64,000 bases of DNA from NCBI RefSeq assembly GCF_048773025.1, contig NC_133558.1:20814501-20878500 (forward strand). The letters are read 5' to 3'. Shown one piece after another: positions 13,081 through 25,869 of the stretch (its first letter is position 1; every line of letters begins with the position of its first letter). The position numbers were made by a program, and so were the translations under genes. A model generated the notes under the pieces. The model worked only from the letters and a program-made list of their open reading frames with translations. It was not told the DNA's origin and searched no databases. The stretch comes from Camelus bactrianus. Taxonomy: Eukaryota; Chordata; Mammalia; Artiodactyla; Camelidae.

Positions 13081-14003
13081 ATTTCAGAGAGAAAGAAATC
13101 GCTTGTTTTTGATCCTCTCCTTGTAAGTATGTAATTATTAGATGGGTTTATTATTCATGCCTGGTCAAAGTTCTCTTTCCTTATCTTATTTTACTTTCAA
13201 TTTTGAACATGTCTGCCTAGCAGACCAGAAGCACACTGCTGAGTGGTTCCTGAGTAGGGGCCATCTTTCTTCCCTTCAGAAAGAGTTTTCTGAAACACTA
13301 AATAACCACCTAAGGCTTCCTGGGGGCTCCAAGGTTTCCAACATCTGATATTCCCTCGGCATCTTGGAGACCCGCAGGCAGCTGCGAGAGGGTAACCTGG
13401 AGGAACGGCAGAGAGTGCGTCTTCCTGGTGCCTGTGGCAGTGAGGGGGAGAAGTTCCAGGATGCCCTCGTCTCTGTAAGAAGAACTCAAAAGATGTGAGT
13501 GGGGCAAGAGGGTGAGTGAGGGAATCTGGGCAAGGACCCTGGGTGTTGACAGGACAAGCTGAGTTACATCTGCTCCTTCATCATATAGGAAAGTGAGGGA
13601 GAAAGTCTGCTGGGGCCAGAGTAACATTTGTGCTAAAGCCATCTCTCTCAGTGGCTGCTTGTTCGCTGCCTTTCCTCTGTGTTCACATCCATTGGATAAA
13701 ATGTTCTTCTTGAGAGAAGAATTTAGAAATCTTGTGGTCAGCTTTATCACTGCAGAACACGGCTGTTGAGATGAAGACTGTTTTCTTGGAAAAGGGAAAC
13801 AAAAGGTCTTCTTTGTGAAAGTCAGTCTTCCCTGATGTTCCCTGAGAAGCTACAGTTGTTTGAGAGCTTCAGGAGGTCATTTCTTAGAAACACTGTGAAC
13901 CACCTTAGCTGCAATCTTTTCAACCTTTTTGTTTGTTTGTTGTTTGACTCTAGCTATTTTCAGGACCTCGCTCTGTGTCATACTGCTCTCTGCTCTGGGA
14001 AAG

Positions 14004-17000
14004 ATGGTGTGTTCCTTGGACTTCTCTTTGCGGAGAGACTTCTTCTTTATCCTGCTTCTCCAGGTGTCCATGTGGGGCTCAGGTGAGAATATTTTATATT
14101 TCTGATATGTGGATTCTCTTGTTCTCTGAACAGAAGGATTAAACCACTCCATCATGTCTCATATCTACCTAAGTTAATTCCAAATATTTTATTTTGATAT
14201 AATAATGTATTTGCCCATACACGATGGCAAATACATCATTATATGGTCATTTTAGAGAGAAGGACCAGGTAGAATTACTTTAATGATGACTTCTAGTTCA
14301 TTCAGATCTCAGCTTCTGGAGGAATGCATTTTCTGATGCGCAAGACCTGATTAAAAACTCTAGCTTCATGATTTCCCAGAACTCTCCCCTCCTCCTTCAC
14401 TGAATTCACCCCCATGGCAATTTAAAAATCATTTGTTTAATACTTGATCATTCTGTTGGTTGTAAGATCTGCAAGGGTAGAAATCCGCCTTGTCTTGTTC
14501 ACTGCCATCTTCAGCCTGAATTTGTGCTGCAAATTACTGCTGCGTGAGTGGGAGAGAGAATGTCCATGGGGCTCTACTGGGCCAGTACTGACGCTGTTCT
14601 CAAATCCAGGCAGGTTATTCTGATATTCTTTTCATTTGTGGCTCTATTCCACAGATTCATTTTCGGTGATTGGCCCCTCGGAGCCCATTGTGGCCATGCT
14701 GGGTGCCGACACGGTGCTGCCCTGTCGCGTGTTCCCAGCCATGAGCCTGGAGAACATGGAGCTCCGCTGGTTCCGCTCCCAGTTCTCAGAAGCTGTGTAT
14801 GTGTATCAGGACGGGATGGAGCAGACAGGAGAACAGCTGGTAGATTTCAGAGGGAGAGCAGAGCTGGTGAAAGACTACATCACTGAGGGAAGAGTGGCTG
14901 TGAGAATCCACAGCCTCCGCGTCTCAGACGATGGAATGTACAAATGTTTTTTTAAAAAGGGAAGTGATTTTGAAGAAGCCGTTTTGGAGCTAAAAGTGAT
15001 AGGTGAGTAATTATCTGAAAATGTAGATTACTCTAAGTGAAATGTAACTGTGCTGTGTTTGATTTTGAGGGGAGGATGGTGAACAGAACAAAGACAAAAA
15101 GACAGGTTTGCTTGGAGCTGGTCAACATCCTAAACACTGGATTTAACCCCAAATCCTCTTAATCTGTTTATACATGTATTGTTCTGTACTTTAAAATTAA
15201 ACTATTTCCAGAAATATCTACCATAAAAATAGGTCACTTATTTCCCTCTATGTCTCCTCTCACACATTTTGAAGGAGGGCACCATGATTACCAAAATGTA
15301 CCATTAATCTCAGAGGCCAGAATCCCATTTGGCTACTGTGTTGCACAGAGGCTTAACCGGGACTGTCAGTGGTCAAGTACTGAATGCACTGTTTGGAGAA
15401 AGTGACCATGAGGGTTTGACAGAATAGACTGATATTGCAGAAAAAGGAACAACAACAAAAAAAAGCATCATCCAAGGATTGAGGCTGGAAAATAATTAAC
15501 ATTCAGGAACTTAGTGAAGCAGAAATAGAGAAAACCATTAACAGGGTGGCTTTCGGGGAAATAAAAAGGCCCTGCAGATAGGGGCAACTGTGAAAGGCTG
15601 GAATGCACTGAGGACTGGTCCACAGAACATTGAATTGATCACTATGAGTGTTACCATCATTGGTGCTGTTTTGTTTTTAATTGTAATAAAATTATAACTC
15701 ATTGCATCAAACTCAAACATTTCAGAAAGGTAAGAATATAAATGATTATCTTTTTTTCCCTTCAATATTCCTTTTCTCTTCCTAGGTAACTCTTAATGCC
15801 AGACTTCTGTGCCATTTCAGTTATCTCTATTTTTATATAATAAATTTTATATATAGTTATATTTATATATAATTAAATTTATAAATAATTGTTTATAAAA
15901 TAATAAAATATATTATGTAATTATAATATATAATATATTTATATAGCAGATCTTAATCTCTGTTCATAAATTAATTTTCAAAAATATTTATGTTTACTTA
16001 TTTAAAAACAAAATTAATTCCGTCTTTAAGCCCTCAGCCAATCAGGCTCATGTGAAGTTATATCTTAGTTCTTATTGGAGCTTCCTGTCCCTTGTTCCCT
16101 TGAATAATAGTTGTGCAAAGATCCCTGGAGTCTAATGCAGCCCATCACATTCAGGACTCAGTAAACCCCCTCCAGCATTGGTCCCCTACTTGTTAGCACG
16201 AGGATGGTCATCATCCCAGCCTCTGTTACATCTTTCCTCACTGACTCCAGAAAGATTGCTACAAATATTATTAAAGACCTTTGATGCAGCTCTTCAAGAG
16301 GCACCTAAATATCTCTGTCTCTTCCTTATGTTTTGAGAAATCTCCCCATCACTCTATCAAAATTTATTTCTATTCCCCTTAAGGACACTAGCTCATTGAC
16401 ATTATTTTTCTCACCTGTATTATATAATTGCTGTAACTAACTTACGCATTCAGCAATATAGGAAGAACGAGTTTCTTTATGCTGTTCCTGCTTTTAGCCA
16501 AGTAAATATCCCTGAAGCTGATATAATATAATTGGGGTCAGGAGAGAGAAAGACTTAGAGGACAATTCAAGTAACAGTTATTGAAGCACAGTTAAAAACA
16601 CTATTAAAATGTCAAATAATTTTTGTTTCATATACATATACTGACTCCCTCGTGGACTCACTTCACCTTGTTACCTCCATCTTTTAGATAATCTTTACTC
16701 AGTGGAAGAAAGAAAATTTGGAAAAATTACAAAAGGAAATTGTTTAAGGAAGAGACCAGAAGAAGTCTCAATTTCAGCACAGAAAGATAGTCTTCCTTGA
16801 GACTCTAAGAAATGGAATAAGCATATGATATAGATATAGAATAGATATACTGATTTTCTTTCTGGAAGAATTCAACATTGGCAAATTTTACTCTGCTCCT
16901 TTCCTATTACCCTTCTATGGCCAATTGCAGATATGCATGCACAGAGGAGATAAGACAGGCGTTGGTTATAAGTGTCAGTATCAGATTCATTGCTCTTAAA

Positions 17001-19158
17001 TTTTTGAACCTCAGATACACACTTATCTCATGGAAAAAGAAAAGAAACCCCCTCCATCCATTGAGAACTATGGTGCTTTGTTCATCTCCCCCAACTGGTG
17101 TATCTGTGAAACATTAGGGGCTTCTGGACAAAAAAAAATGTCCAAGTCTCAGATAAATGACTTTCCTCTCCAGGTCTGGGTTCCAATCCTCATATTTTCA
17201 TGGTGGGTCCAGAAGATGGAGGAATACGGCTGAAGTGCACAGGCAAAGGATGGTTTCCCCAGCCTGAAGTTCAGTGGAAAGATGCAAAGGAGGAGAGGAT
17301 CCCATCTCTCTCTGAAGACCAGACGCAAGACGATGATGGGTTGTTTCAGACTGAGGCGTCTCTCATTGTGAGAGACAGCTCAAAGACAGAAGTGTCCTGT
17401 TCCATGAAGAACCCCTTCTTTGGACAAGAGCAAGTGGAAACCATTTTTATCCCAGGTCAGTGTGCTCATTTGGGGGGCAATTCAAGTAACAGTTATTGAA
17501 GCACAGTTAAAAACATTATTAAAATGTAAGTAAGAGGGGAATAAGGGTGGGTGAATACTGGGGACCTGGGATGGGATACGCTTGCTTGGTGTATGTTTTT
17601 GATCAGGTTTTGGGCACCCTGTGTCAGAGCCCTTCTTCCCTAGGACCTCTCCTTGGAAGGCAGCATTCGCTGTGACTTTCGTGATACTTGGGATTTCCAT
17701 TGGTGCTATTGTGTATTTGGCTCTGAAAGAAAAACAGGAAAAGAAAAATGTATCAGAAGTTGAGAAGGAAAAGGAGAAAGAAAGAAAAGCCAAAGGTAAA
17801 ACTGTGAATCAGACTTGGTGGGGATCTGTGAATTTATGGGTTTGTTAACAGGATGGTATCTTTTGGGAACACAGAAAGATATATACGGTTGAGTTAGAGC
17901 CCCAAGACCTCCATGAGAAAAAAATATTATTACAGAGTTCATTGGAAAGAAAAAACTCACGGTATAAACATAGGGTTTTTCTTTAATAGTCATAATAAAT
18001 TTCAATTAAGGTAATTTTTTGTTCTAGGTACATGGAAGTAGCATTCAGGATCTGGATTTAGGAACACAGTCTAGAAAATAAACCTTGGGTTTATTTTTTT
18101 TAACCTTAGGTTTATTTTCTGTTAAATCCATTTTATTATTTTCTTTCTTTTTTAGAATCACTTGAGAAGGAGCTTGGTAAGTTTTCCATTTTCTTTGCTC
18201 TTCTAATAGAGGAAATAGAGTCCTTACTCTATGCCGTATGTCTGGCATCTCACAGGCTGTTATTCCTTTTCAGCCAGAAGGAAGACATTATATCAGCAAG
18301 GTGAGTTATATTGATGTGATGGTTGGGTCGACCATCTCACCTGCCCCTCTGTTCTAGTCACTTCCTATTTACCTTGCTGGTGAGGAAGGGATCCCTACCC
18401 TAAATAGTACAAAATGGTCAAACGTATGACACACAACACTGAACAGATGAGATTGATAGCAGTTTTTAAATTACATATACTCACATCCTAGGGAGAAGGA
18501 CACCATGAGCCATGCAGGACCACGTGGGGGTTGCACTTGAGAGCACAATGAGCTAGCAAGGGCTGTGGGAGGCAGGCTCCGTAGTTACAAGAGGATGAGA
18601 TGCCTCTGTTTTCTGCGGAAGCATGAAATTGGCTTGTTTGAATAATTTTGCAGGCTGACGGTGAGGTGAAGCTCATTAGGTTAAAGACCAGGTGGGGTTA
18701 GGTTGCCTTGGCCAACAGAGAAATTAGCTGATAGGGGAGTTTTCCGTGCTGGGTGGAGGGCATATCGGGTGAGAGCAGGCAAATTAGGCACTTGGAGTCC
18801 TGTGAAGCTCAAAGGTGTCAAGGCAGCACATAAAATTTTAAGCTTTCCAATACTTTCACAATTCAAGCCTACCCCTGCCTTTAAAAACAAAACAAACAAA
18901 AAAAAAAACAAACAAAAAAACAACAACAAAAAATTAGAAAAAGAGAACCTCACATTTGATCACAAATGTGGAATGTGGAAAACGTGAGAAATGAAGCGGG
19001 AGATGTACAAGAGGACAAGCACATCAGAACCGTCACTGAGTGACGGACACGGCAGCGCAGCACCATCGTAACCCTTCCGCTTCCGCGTGGTCACAGCGTT
19101 GCCGCGCTCTGAAGTGAAGGTCCAATGAATGGGACAATCTACTTCCTTTGTTTTTTAG

Positions 19159-19193
<35 letters not shown>

Positions 19194-21549
19194 CAGATTG
19201 GAGAAAAGCAGAGTTATATGCTGGTGAGTAACTGGTGTTGTCTTGGGCTTCAAGTGCTTCAGGATTTCATGAGGCATTTTCAGGGCAATTTTCAGAAAAG
19301 TGCCAACTTTTGGAGATTTTACTTTGAATCTGGGAGTTCAAAAAAAATACAAGGGATAAGGGGATAAGCATCTCACTCGTTCAAAAGACATGTTCTTGGC
19401 ATATTTTCCCTTTTTTGTTTTTTCTTTTTAGACTGGAGAAAGGAACTGTTCAAAGCAGGTGAGTGACCTTACTATTTTGTCTCACATAATCTTTTCTATA
19501 CAAATGAGAAAACACTCTATAATACCTAGCTGTTTATTCACTTCATGGCTTTTGCTTCAGTCTCATGTAGAAATGTGAACAGATTTCTTACTGTTCTGAC
19601 ATCATTCATTCATTCATTCAGCATAAAATTATACAACTATTTATTCGGTGCCGAATGAATATAGCAGATCTTGTCTGACTTCGTGGGAAAGTGCATGTAC
19701 AAATGGTGATGAATATTATGGAAGGATAAGAGAATGCCATGAGAAAAAAAATGGTGGATTCAAAGAATTCCCCCAAGGAATTGATTTTAATCTGAGACTT
19801 AAGTGATATTTAAGTGAGACTTGAGATTTATTCATGCAGATAACATTGACAGAGTAGCTGAGGCAGAAGGAAGTCTACTACATAACCAGTCTGAGACAGA
19901 GAAGGGCTTGTTGCATCTCAGCGCAAGTGGAAAATAGCCCCTGATCATCTTAGAGTCTTTCCAGAATTATGAGTCAACTGTTTCTACTGTATGCTACTTA
20001 ACTCTGAATATCCCTGCGTCCACAAACATTTCCTAATTAATGTAATCCTCCAAAAGTTAAAATATATTCTAATTCCTCACATACAAATTCTTATGAGAAA
20101 AATTTTAATTATTGAAGATGTGAGGTTTGCTACTATAGTTAGCACTGGTGCCACTCGCACTGCTGGTGTTAGTGTCACTACAACCATCGGAAGCTACCAT
20201 TTACCAAGTGCTCATCACGGGCAGGGTAAAGCATTATGTTCTCTGCACACTGTCTCGTTTGCTTCTCACTGTGCTGTGCTGAGGTGTCATCATCATATGC
20301 ATCTTCATGAGGTTACAGTGAGGTTGAGCAAGGCAAAGGAATTCCAAGATCACAGCTCCTAAAGACAGCGTGGTTATCACAATTCAGATCTTTCTGACCA
20401 CAGAGTTGGGATTTCGACTATTAGAAATATAATAAGAGTGTGTGAGACTAGATGACTTATTTATTACATAAGCCCACAGAAAAATGACACCAAAGAAGCT
20501 CAAATGAAAGTAGATATGCTGTGATTGGCAATATGACACGGCTTAGTTATTAAGAGCGGGCAGTAAAGCAGTCAACGTTTGCATGAGGTTGGAGAAACCC
20601 CAACTTGAAATATCTGATCCTGAGGGTTTTCAGATGAGACATCCTTCTTGGCTAAATGGTCTCAGTCTGTCTGGAACACATGGTTATCTAAGGTCCAATC
20701 CAACCCTGACCTTCTTTGACCTACACAACATGTGTCTCCTATGAACTGACATAGAATAGAACATAAACTGTTTTACCTTATCTTCCATTTCTCTCCCTCT
20801 TGTTTTTCTTCATTTTCCTTTCCTAGTAATTTGAATCTTTCCTAAAGTCACCCCATCTCCATGGTGGAATGATACTCATTTTTCCCCCCAAACCTGCAGT
20901 GGATGTTACTCTGGATCCAGACACAGCTCATCACAAGCTCAAGTTATCTGAGAGCAGAAAACAAGTTTATTTAAAAGAGAATGATCCTCAGAATGGTGAC
21001 GCCTCAACACACCAAGAGCAAGAAGAGTCTGAAACCATCTCCAGTGTTTTGGGCCAGGATGACCTTACCCCAGGGAGACATTGCTGGGAGGTAGAAGTGA
21101 GTATGAAGACAGAAGTTGGATCTGGAACTAGATGTGCTCTGGGTGTTTGTGCAGTTATAGCAAAAAGAGAGGGCTGGTTTGCAGAAAGTCCAGAGAAGAA
21201 TTTCTGGGTGGTAACATACAAGGAAGGAGAAGTCATTTCCCAGAAAGGGTCTCTGTCACTGAGACAGTGGCCCCGCAGGATTGGAGTTTTCCTGGACTGG
21301 GATGCTGGGAACGTGTCCTTTTACAACATGATCGATGGGTCCCACATCCATTCTTTTACTGGAATCTCCTTCTGCGGAGAACTTCGTCCTTATTTTAGTC
21401 TTCAGGGTGATGGCACATCTTTGACTATCTGCTCAGCTTCAGATAACAATGAAAATTGTCCTGATTTTTCTGCAAAGGCCTCTGTAACTCATTTGAGTAG
21501 TTGTGATCTAAGTGTCCCCGAAGAAGCTAACTCTCTATTATGTCCATAA
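14004..21549 (+). CDS. Butyrophilin-like gene B, IgV-IgC-TM-heptads-B30.2 (nine exons, 542 aa)
   Basis: Exons: 14004-14082 (leader MVCSLDFSLRRDFFF...), 14655-15002 (IgV), 17174-17455 (IgC), 17628-17795 (membrane), 18156-18176, 18274-18300, 19197-19223, 19432-19458 (heptad exons ESLEKEL, ARRKTLYQQ, DWRKAELYA, DWRKELFKA) and 20900-21549 (B30.2). The 1629 nt are open, with GT/AG phase-1 junctions throughout. IgV keeps LPCRV and DDGMYKC; IgC keeps KCTGKGWFP and VSCS; the membrane helix is about residues 247-269 and is followed by a strongly charged Lys/Glu stretch. The B30.2 (residues 327-542) is full length: VDVTLDPDTAH, LTPGRHCWEVEV, FWVV, RRIGVFLDWDAGNVSFYNM, LRPYF. The family regulates T cells from the cell surface, and the intact B30.2 implies intracellular ligand or partner sensing. 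It lies head to head with gene A and has the same exon plan, so the two are probably ancient duplicates. The orthologue name is uncertain. Confidence 0.9.
14197..14225. repeat. Start of a 19-bp inverted repeat (hairpin arms 14197-14215 and 14226-14244)
   Basis: The left arm (14197-14215) and right arm (14226-14244) pair at 18 of 19 positions around a 10-nt loop. It sits in intron 1 of gene B, about 115 nt after the leader exon. No known element was recognised. Confidence 0.6.
15825..15960. repeat. AT-rich low-complexity stretch
   Basis: Long run of TATA/TTTATA units in gene B intron 2. This 2.2-kb intron (15003-17173) otherwise shows no recognised gene. Confidence 0.7.
16563..16612 (+). repeat. 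50-nt direct repeat, copy 1
   Basis: Matches 17478-17527 at 49 of 50 positions (only 16601 C versus 17516 T differs), with unrelated flanks. It lies 0.56 kb before the IgC exon of gene B. Confidence 0.9.
17478..17527 (+). repeat. 50-nt direct repeat, copy 2
   Basis: Second copy, starting 23 nt after the IgC exon of gene B. See the copy at 16563-16612. Confidence 0.9.
18885..18936. repeat. A-rich (CAAA)n stretch
   Basis: Low-complexity A/CAA run in gene B between the second and third heptad exons. Confidence 0.75.
19161..19193. repeat. T33 homopolymer forming a splice acceptor tract
   Basis: Thirty-three consecutive T run directly into CAG, the acceptor of the gene B exon at 19197-19223. 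It acts as the polypyrimidine tract and is expected to vary in length. Confidence 0.85.
20150..20400 (+). repeat. MIR-like SINE remnant
   Basis: Has the MIR order 'taccatttaccaagtgctcat', 'gcagggtaaagcattat', then 'gaggttacagtgaggttgag', in the intron before the gene B B30.2 exon. Confidence 0.5.
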
Positions 21550-22075
21550 GAAGTGAAGTGTCGGCACATCTGCTGCCCCCGCCTGAACTTCTTATGGGTG
21601 TTTCTCCAAGAGCAGGTCAGCCTCACTGGGTATGAACTCAGCCCCTTGCAAAGAGACAGGGAGACGGGGAGAGAAATGGGAACAGCTGGAAAACGTCTGG
21701 GGGAATTTCCTCTAGTGCTACCTTTGGGGAAGCCCTCTTTGTGGACAGCAACGATTTGTCATAAGAAAACTCCAGCTAAACGCATGGGCCTTTCTTCAGG
21801 TCTGGCACTTACTGTGTTTTGAAGTAAATATGTTTAAAGCTACATTTAAAAAGAAAATCTCTCTTCCTACTATTTTTGTTATCAAATATGGAGGAGGGTG
21901 TGGTGCATGAAGGGAAGGGTCCCAGTTGAGTAAATTCTTAATACACAGGCTACGGTTGGAGATACACAGAAATCTGCTCAAGTCTTTTAAAAGTTAATGA
22001 CTCAGCTTGTCTTTCCTTAGACTTTGGTGTCCATCAACTTCTAAACTTGGACTTTGCCAAGGGGTGGGGAGGACT

Positions 22076-22081
22076 AATAAA
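22076..22081 (+). terminator. Candidate poly(A) signal of BTNL gene B
   Basis: AATAAA 527 nt after the stop. Further AATAAA copies at 22372-22377 and 22393-22398 are alternatives. Confidence 0.4.
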
Positions 22082-22518
22082 TAACTATAAATCATTTGAG
22101 CAGGAGACCAAGCCTTCTGGGAAGGAAGAGCACCCCCCCCTCATTTTTTTAAACAAGTTCTCACTGATCAGCAAGTCCAGAATTGTGAGTATGTGAATGT
22201 AAAAGGAATGGGCATTGCAATGTATGTTTTCGGAGAAAAAAGTCATTTCTTTCTGACCATGTTCTTCCCGCTGTTGAGGGTTTCCTTTGCCTTTAATGCA
22301 TCTAAGCCTCTGCAGCTATTTATTACAAAGCTTGCGTCTTCCAGAAAGTAATATATGAGCGTCTCCTGTCAAATAAATCCTGTCTTTCTGACAATAAAAG
22401 AGATCAACTTAGACCCACTTAGATTTTTCTGTACAACCAGCTGATCCTTAAATGGCAAGTCCCTTTAACAATTTCTTTTGGAAGATATATCTCTTTGGCA
22501 AAATTTCCCTAAAACACG

Positions 22519-22533
22519 GCCACTAGAGGGCAA
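22519..22533 (+). promoter_or_regulatory. CTCF-like motif between gene B and BTNL2
   Basis: GGCCACTAGAGGGCA fits the CTCF core CCASYAGRKGGCRS closely. It lies just past the gene B poly(A) signals. Motif match only; occupancy unknown. Confidence 0.45.
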
Positions 22534-23955
22534 AGCCAGTATTTGAACCCAAGAAGAATAAATCCAGATCCCAGAATATTAACTTTACTGAATTAAGGCA
22601 ACGTTTTAAATGGCAAGAAATAGTAAAAGCGGGAGAGAGGCAAGTAAACGGTGGGAAAATATTAGTAGGTATAATCAAATGGACATGTGGGGGTAACAGC
22701 AAAATGGGTACAAATGGTATTGGAAGTATGGCATGGAACAGGAAGGGCAGTGGGTTCAGTTTTGGGTATTTGACTTTTGTTTATACTCAAGACATTCAGC
22801 ATGAGGTTACCAAATGAGTTTTTAGTATGTCTCCTGCAAGAATTAAAAATTCCTAGTTTATTCTATAGCAGAATTCTTCTACCTGTCACTTCACTCACTT
22901 TAGTGGTTTTTTGTCCTTCTAACTTAGACATTGGGGAGCAAAGGCTGGAGGTGTTCAGTGAAAGACTATGTGACAGTTGATGCTCTATTGGAATCAGGGT
23001 TATAGAAATGTTTTCAGGGACAACACCATCCAACATAACCTCATCTCTAGCTGCGGGTAAGTCAACAAGCAGTGAAGGGTCTCCAAGTAGCCCGTGGTTT
23101 CCAGCAATGTAATAATCTTAAATTCACCACCTGACTCCATCAATTGATTCCTATTGCTAGACTACTCTGGCCATCCCATTTTGAGTAGAGTTCAAGAAGA
23201 TTTGGTAAGACATTCAAAAAACAAAGAGACTTCACTAGAAGAAAGAAATATCTTAGGGCAGGAATTATGTCTTATTAAGCATTTTACTCTAGGACCTAGC
23301 CCAGTGAATTCTACAGATAAGGTATTTAATAAATATTCTATTTATGAATCTATTCACACATTCCACAGATGTTTGTTGACCAATGAATAAATGCCATTTT
23401 TCTAGGTTGTGAGGATACACAGAAAAGAATAATATCACTGCCTTAATGGAACTTATAGTCTACTGACAAGTGAGGACAAAGTCCTGCAGGGGGGTTGACA
23501 GAATTACTCTCTCTGGTTTCTTCCTGTCCTTTCCTTGAAACTGAGATCCATCCAATCTGCACATCTGTTGTGAGAGTTGCCACGCTTTGCATGACTACAG
23601 CCAGCCCTCTGTGCATCAGCGGTGAGAAGGAACGGGGTCCTTGATGGGCCGATCCAGTTACTCATCCGTTAGTCACAGTGATTGTTTCCATGTTTGGGGC
23701 GTCTTATCCAAGCACCAACCAGTCTCTTTCCCTGTGGGTTTTCTACCTGGAATTGGAACTGAGAAAGTAAATCAACCCCCAATTGGGGAAGCTAACAGAA
23801 AATATGTTTCTTAATACATAGTGAAAGATTTTGACTGATGAAAAACACATTTCATGACACTCTCCTAGGGAAAATGTATGTATTTATCTATTGGGCCTAT
23901 ACAAGCCCATAGGACTAACAAGAAAAGAATTAGGTTGAATGGGCAGGCCAATTCA

Positions 23956-23997
23956 AAAAAAAGAAAAGAAAAGAAAGAAAAGGAAAAGAAAGGACAG
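23956..23997. repeat. (GAAA)n purine-rich stretch
   Basis: Imperfect AAAAG/GAAA repeats. Confidence 0.7.
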
Positions 23998-24369
23998 TTA
24001 ACCTCAGACATTATTAAATAAAATATTTTTAATTATATTAAATCATAACAAAGTAACATCAAAAATATTTTAAGGCTGCTATATTTATTAACAAATTTGT
24101 CTTAAAAAATATAAGGGGTACATAAAGGTGTGTCAAAAATGTTTGTACCAAAAACATGTAAATCATTTATGAAATCCCAGAAAATGTACAATACACAAAG
24201 TGAACCTTGATGTAACTCTGGACTTTAGTTGAAAATAGTGTATCGGTATCAGTTCATGAGTTGTAACAAATGTACTACACTGATCAAGCTGTTAATAGCA
24301 GAGGAAACAGAGGGGTGAGAGGAGAGGGATATGGGAGTGCTCCGGATTTTCCACTCAGTTTTGTTGTAA

Positions 24370-24745
24370 ACCTAAAACATCTCTTAAAGTACTGGTACAT
24401 GCTACAACATGGATGAACTTTGAAAACATTTTGCTAAGTAAAAAAATACAGACACAAAAAAAATCCACATATTTTACAACTGCATTTGCATTTATGTGAA
24501 ATACCCCATATAGGTAAATTCACAGAGACAGAAAGTAGATTGGGGGCTGGAGGCAGGGGGAAATGGGTACGACTGCTTGACGGTTATAGAGTTTCCTTTT
24601 GGAGTAATCAAAATATTCTGGAACTGGATACTGATGGGGGTTGCACATATTGTGAGGGTAAAAATACGAGTGAATTGTACACTTTAAAATAGCTTAAACA
24701 ATCAATTTTATGTGATGTGTATTTTACCACAATTGAAAAAATGTA
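24370..24745 (+). mobile_element. Old L1 3' end
   Basis: Sense-strand L1M tail: TACATGCTACAACATGGATG, then ACAGAGACAGAAAGTAGATT, then GAATTGTACACTTTAAAAT, ending in an A-rich region. Diverged. Confidence 0.7.
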
Positions 24746-25869
24746 AAACTAAATAAAATAAATGTGTAAACATTTGTGAAAGAATAATGCATAGTTTCAA
24801 ACATAAAGTTATGAGCTTTAAAATGGAGAAAAAAATTATGAACCAGAAGAGAAAACTCTGGAATGCTGCAGAAAAAAAATCTTCGAAGGACAGCAGGAAC
24901 CGTGGTGTCTGCCTCCCTAGACGGCAGTAGCGTGTCATTTGCTGGTATTCCTCATTCTCACTTCAGATGATTTTCAGACTTTCTCCAAATCTTTATTTCT
25001 TCACATTCTTTCTTCTTCTACCTGTAGCTTCTCTTTCCTAATTCATTATGACTTTAAAATATTTTTATTTCCATTGCATTTTATTACTTGTGTTGCATTT
25101 ATTGCTTATGTTTATTTTACAATTACTAATTTTAAATTGTGTTTTTTTCACTCTAAAAAATAAGTTTGACGTTTTCATATACATGACACATAACTAATTT
25201 TTCTCTTGGACTAGAATTTCTGAAAAGTTTCCTCACTCCGTGTTCTCAATTAACTTTCTGAAAAAGTCTGGTGCAGGGATTCCACACTTCATGGGATTTT
25301 CAAGATTACATCTTGGTAATCAGGTTTTTCTCCTTATATTCAGTTGTATTTTCTCTTCCTTGTTTTTAACTATATTTTTGTTTTCTCAGCCCTCCTTGCA
25401 TAATTAATTGTCACTTTCCTAAAGAAACCAATCAAATACTTGGTCATGCCTTGCACTTCCTCATCTAGGCTAAATTGCATTTCCCACTGGGTTTTCTAAG
25501 GGTCCTTTGTCATCCGAAATCAGATTGTGATCAGTGGGCAGGATATCAGAGAGCTTGGATACAATAGGTCACTGAAAGAATCAGTCTTCTGGTCAGATTT
25601 GAGGCCAGAGTGTGGTTAAAGCCTCCTGATTGGGTACTTGGGTGATGGTGTGAGTTCCCTTCAAGTGGCTGGTGAAAGGAGAGAAAGGCTGGGATTCAGA
25701 ATATAATGCCGGTTTCCAGAATCCTAGGTTATTATTTTCCTTGGAGGAGTTGCAGAGGCTCCCTTGGGTGCAGGAAAGATGTCAAGAGAACATACATTAG
25801 GGAACCAAAGAATGAAGTGAGGGATGCAGAATTTCAGAGAAGGAAACTGAGGGGAAGGGTATACACAGG

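Larger units (their letters stand above)
8818..14003. other. Intergenic region between the divergent BTNL genes A and B
   Basis: About 5.2 kb separates the start codons of genes A (minus) and B (plus). It contains a TTCA/TTTA tetranucleotide repeat near 9250-9310, an old antisense L1 piece (10370-10770) and a MIR (12840-13080). No further BTNL exon was found in it. Promoters for both genes should lie here, but no clear core promoter motif can be pointed to. Confidence 0.5.

Noticed and set aside
16034-16046. CCAATCAG in gene B intron as a Y box
   Set aside because: No X box or S box at the required spacing on either strand.
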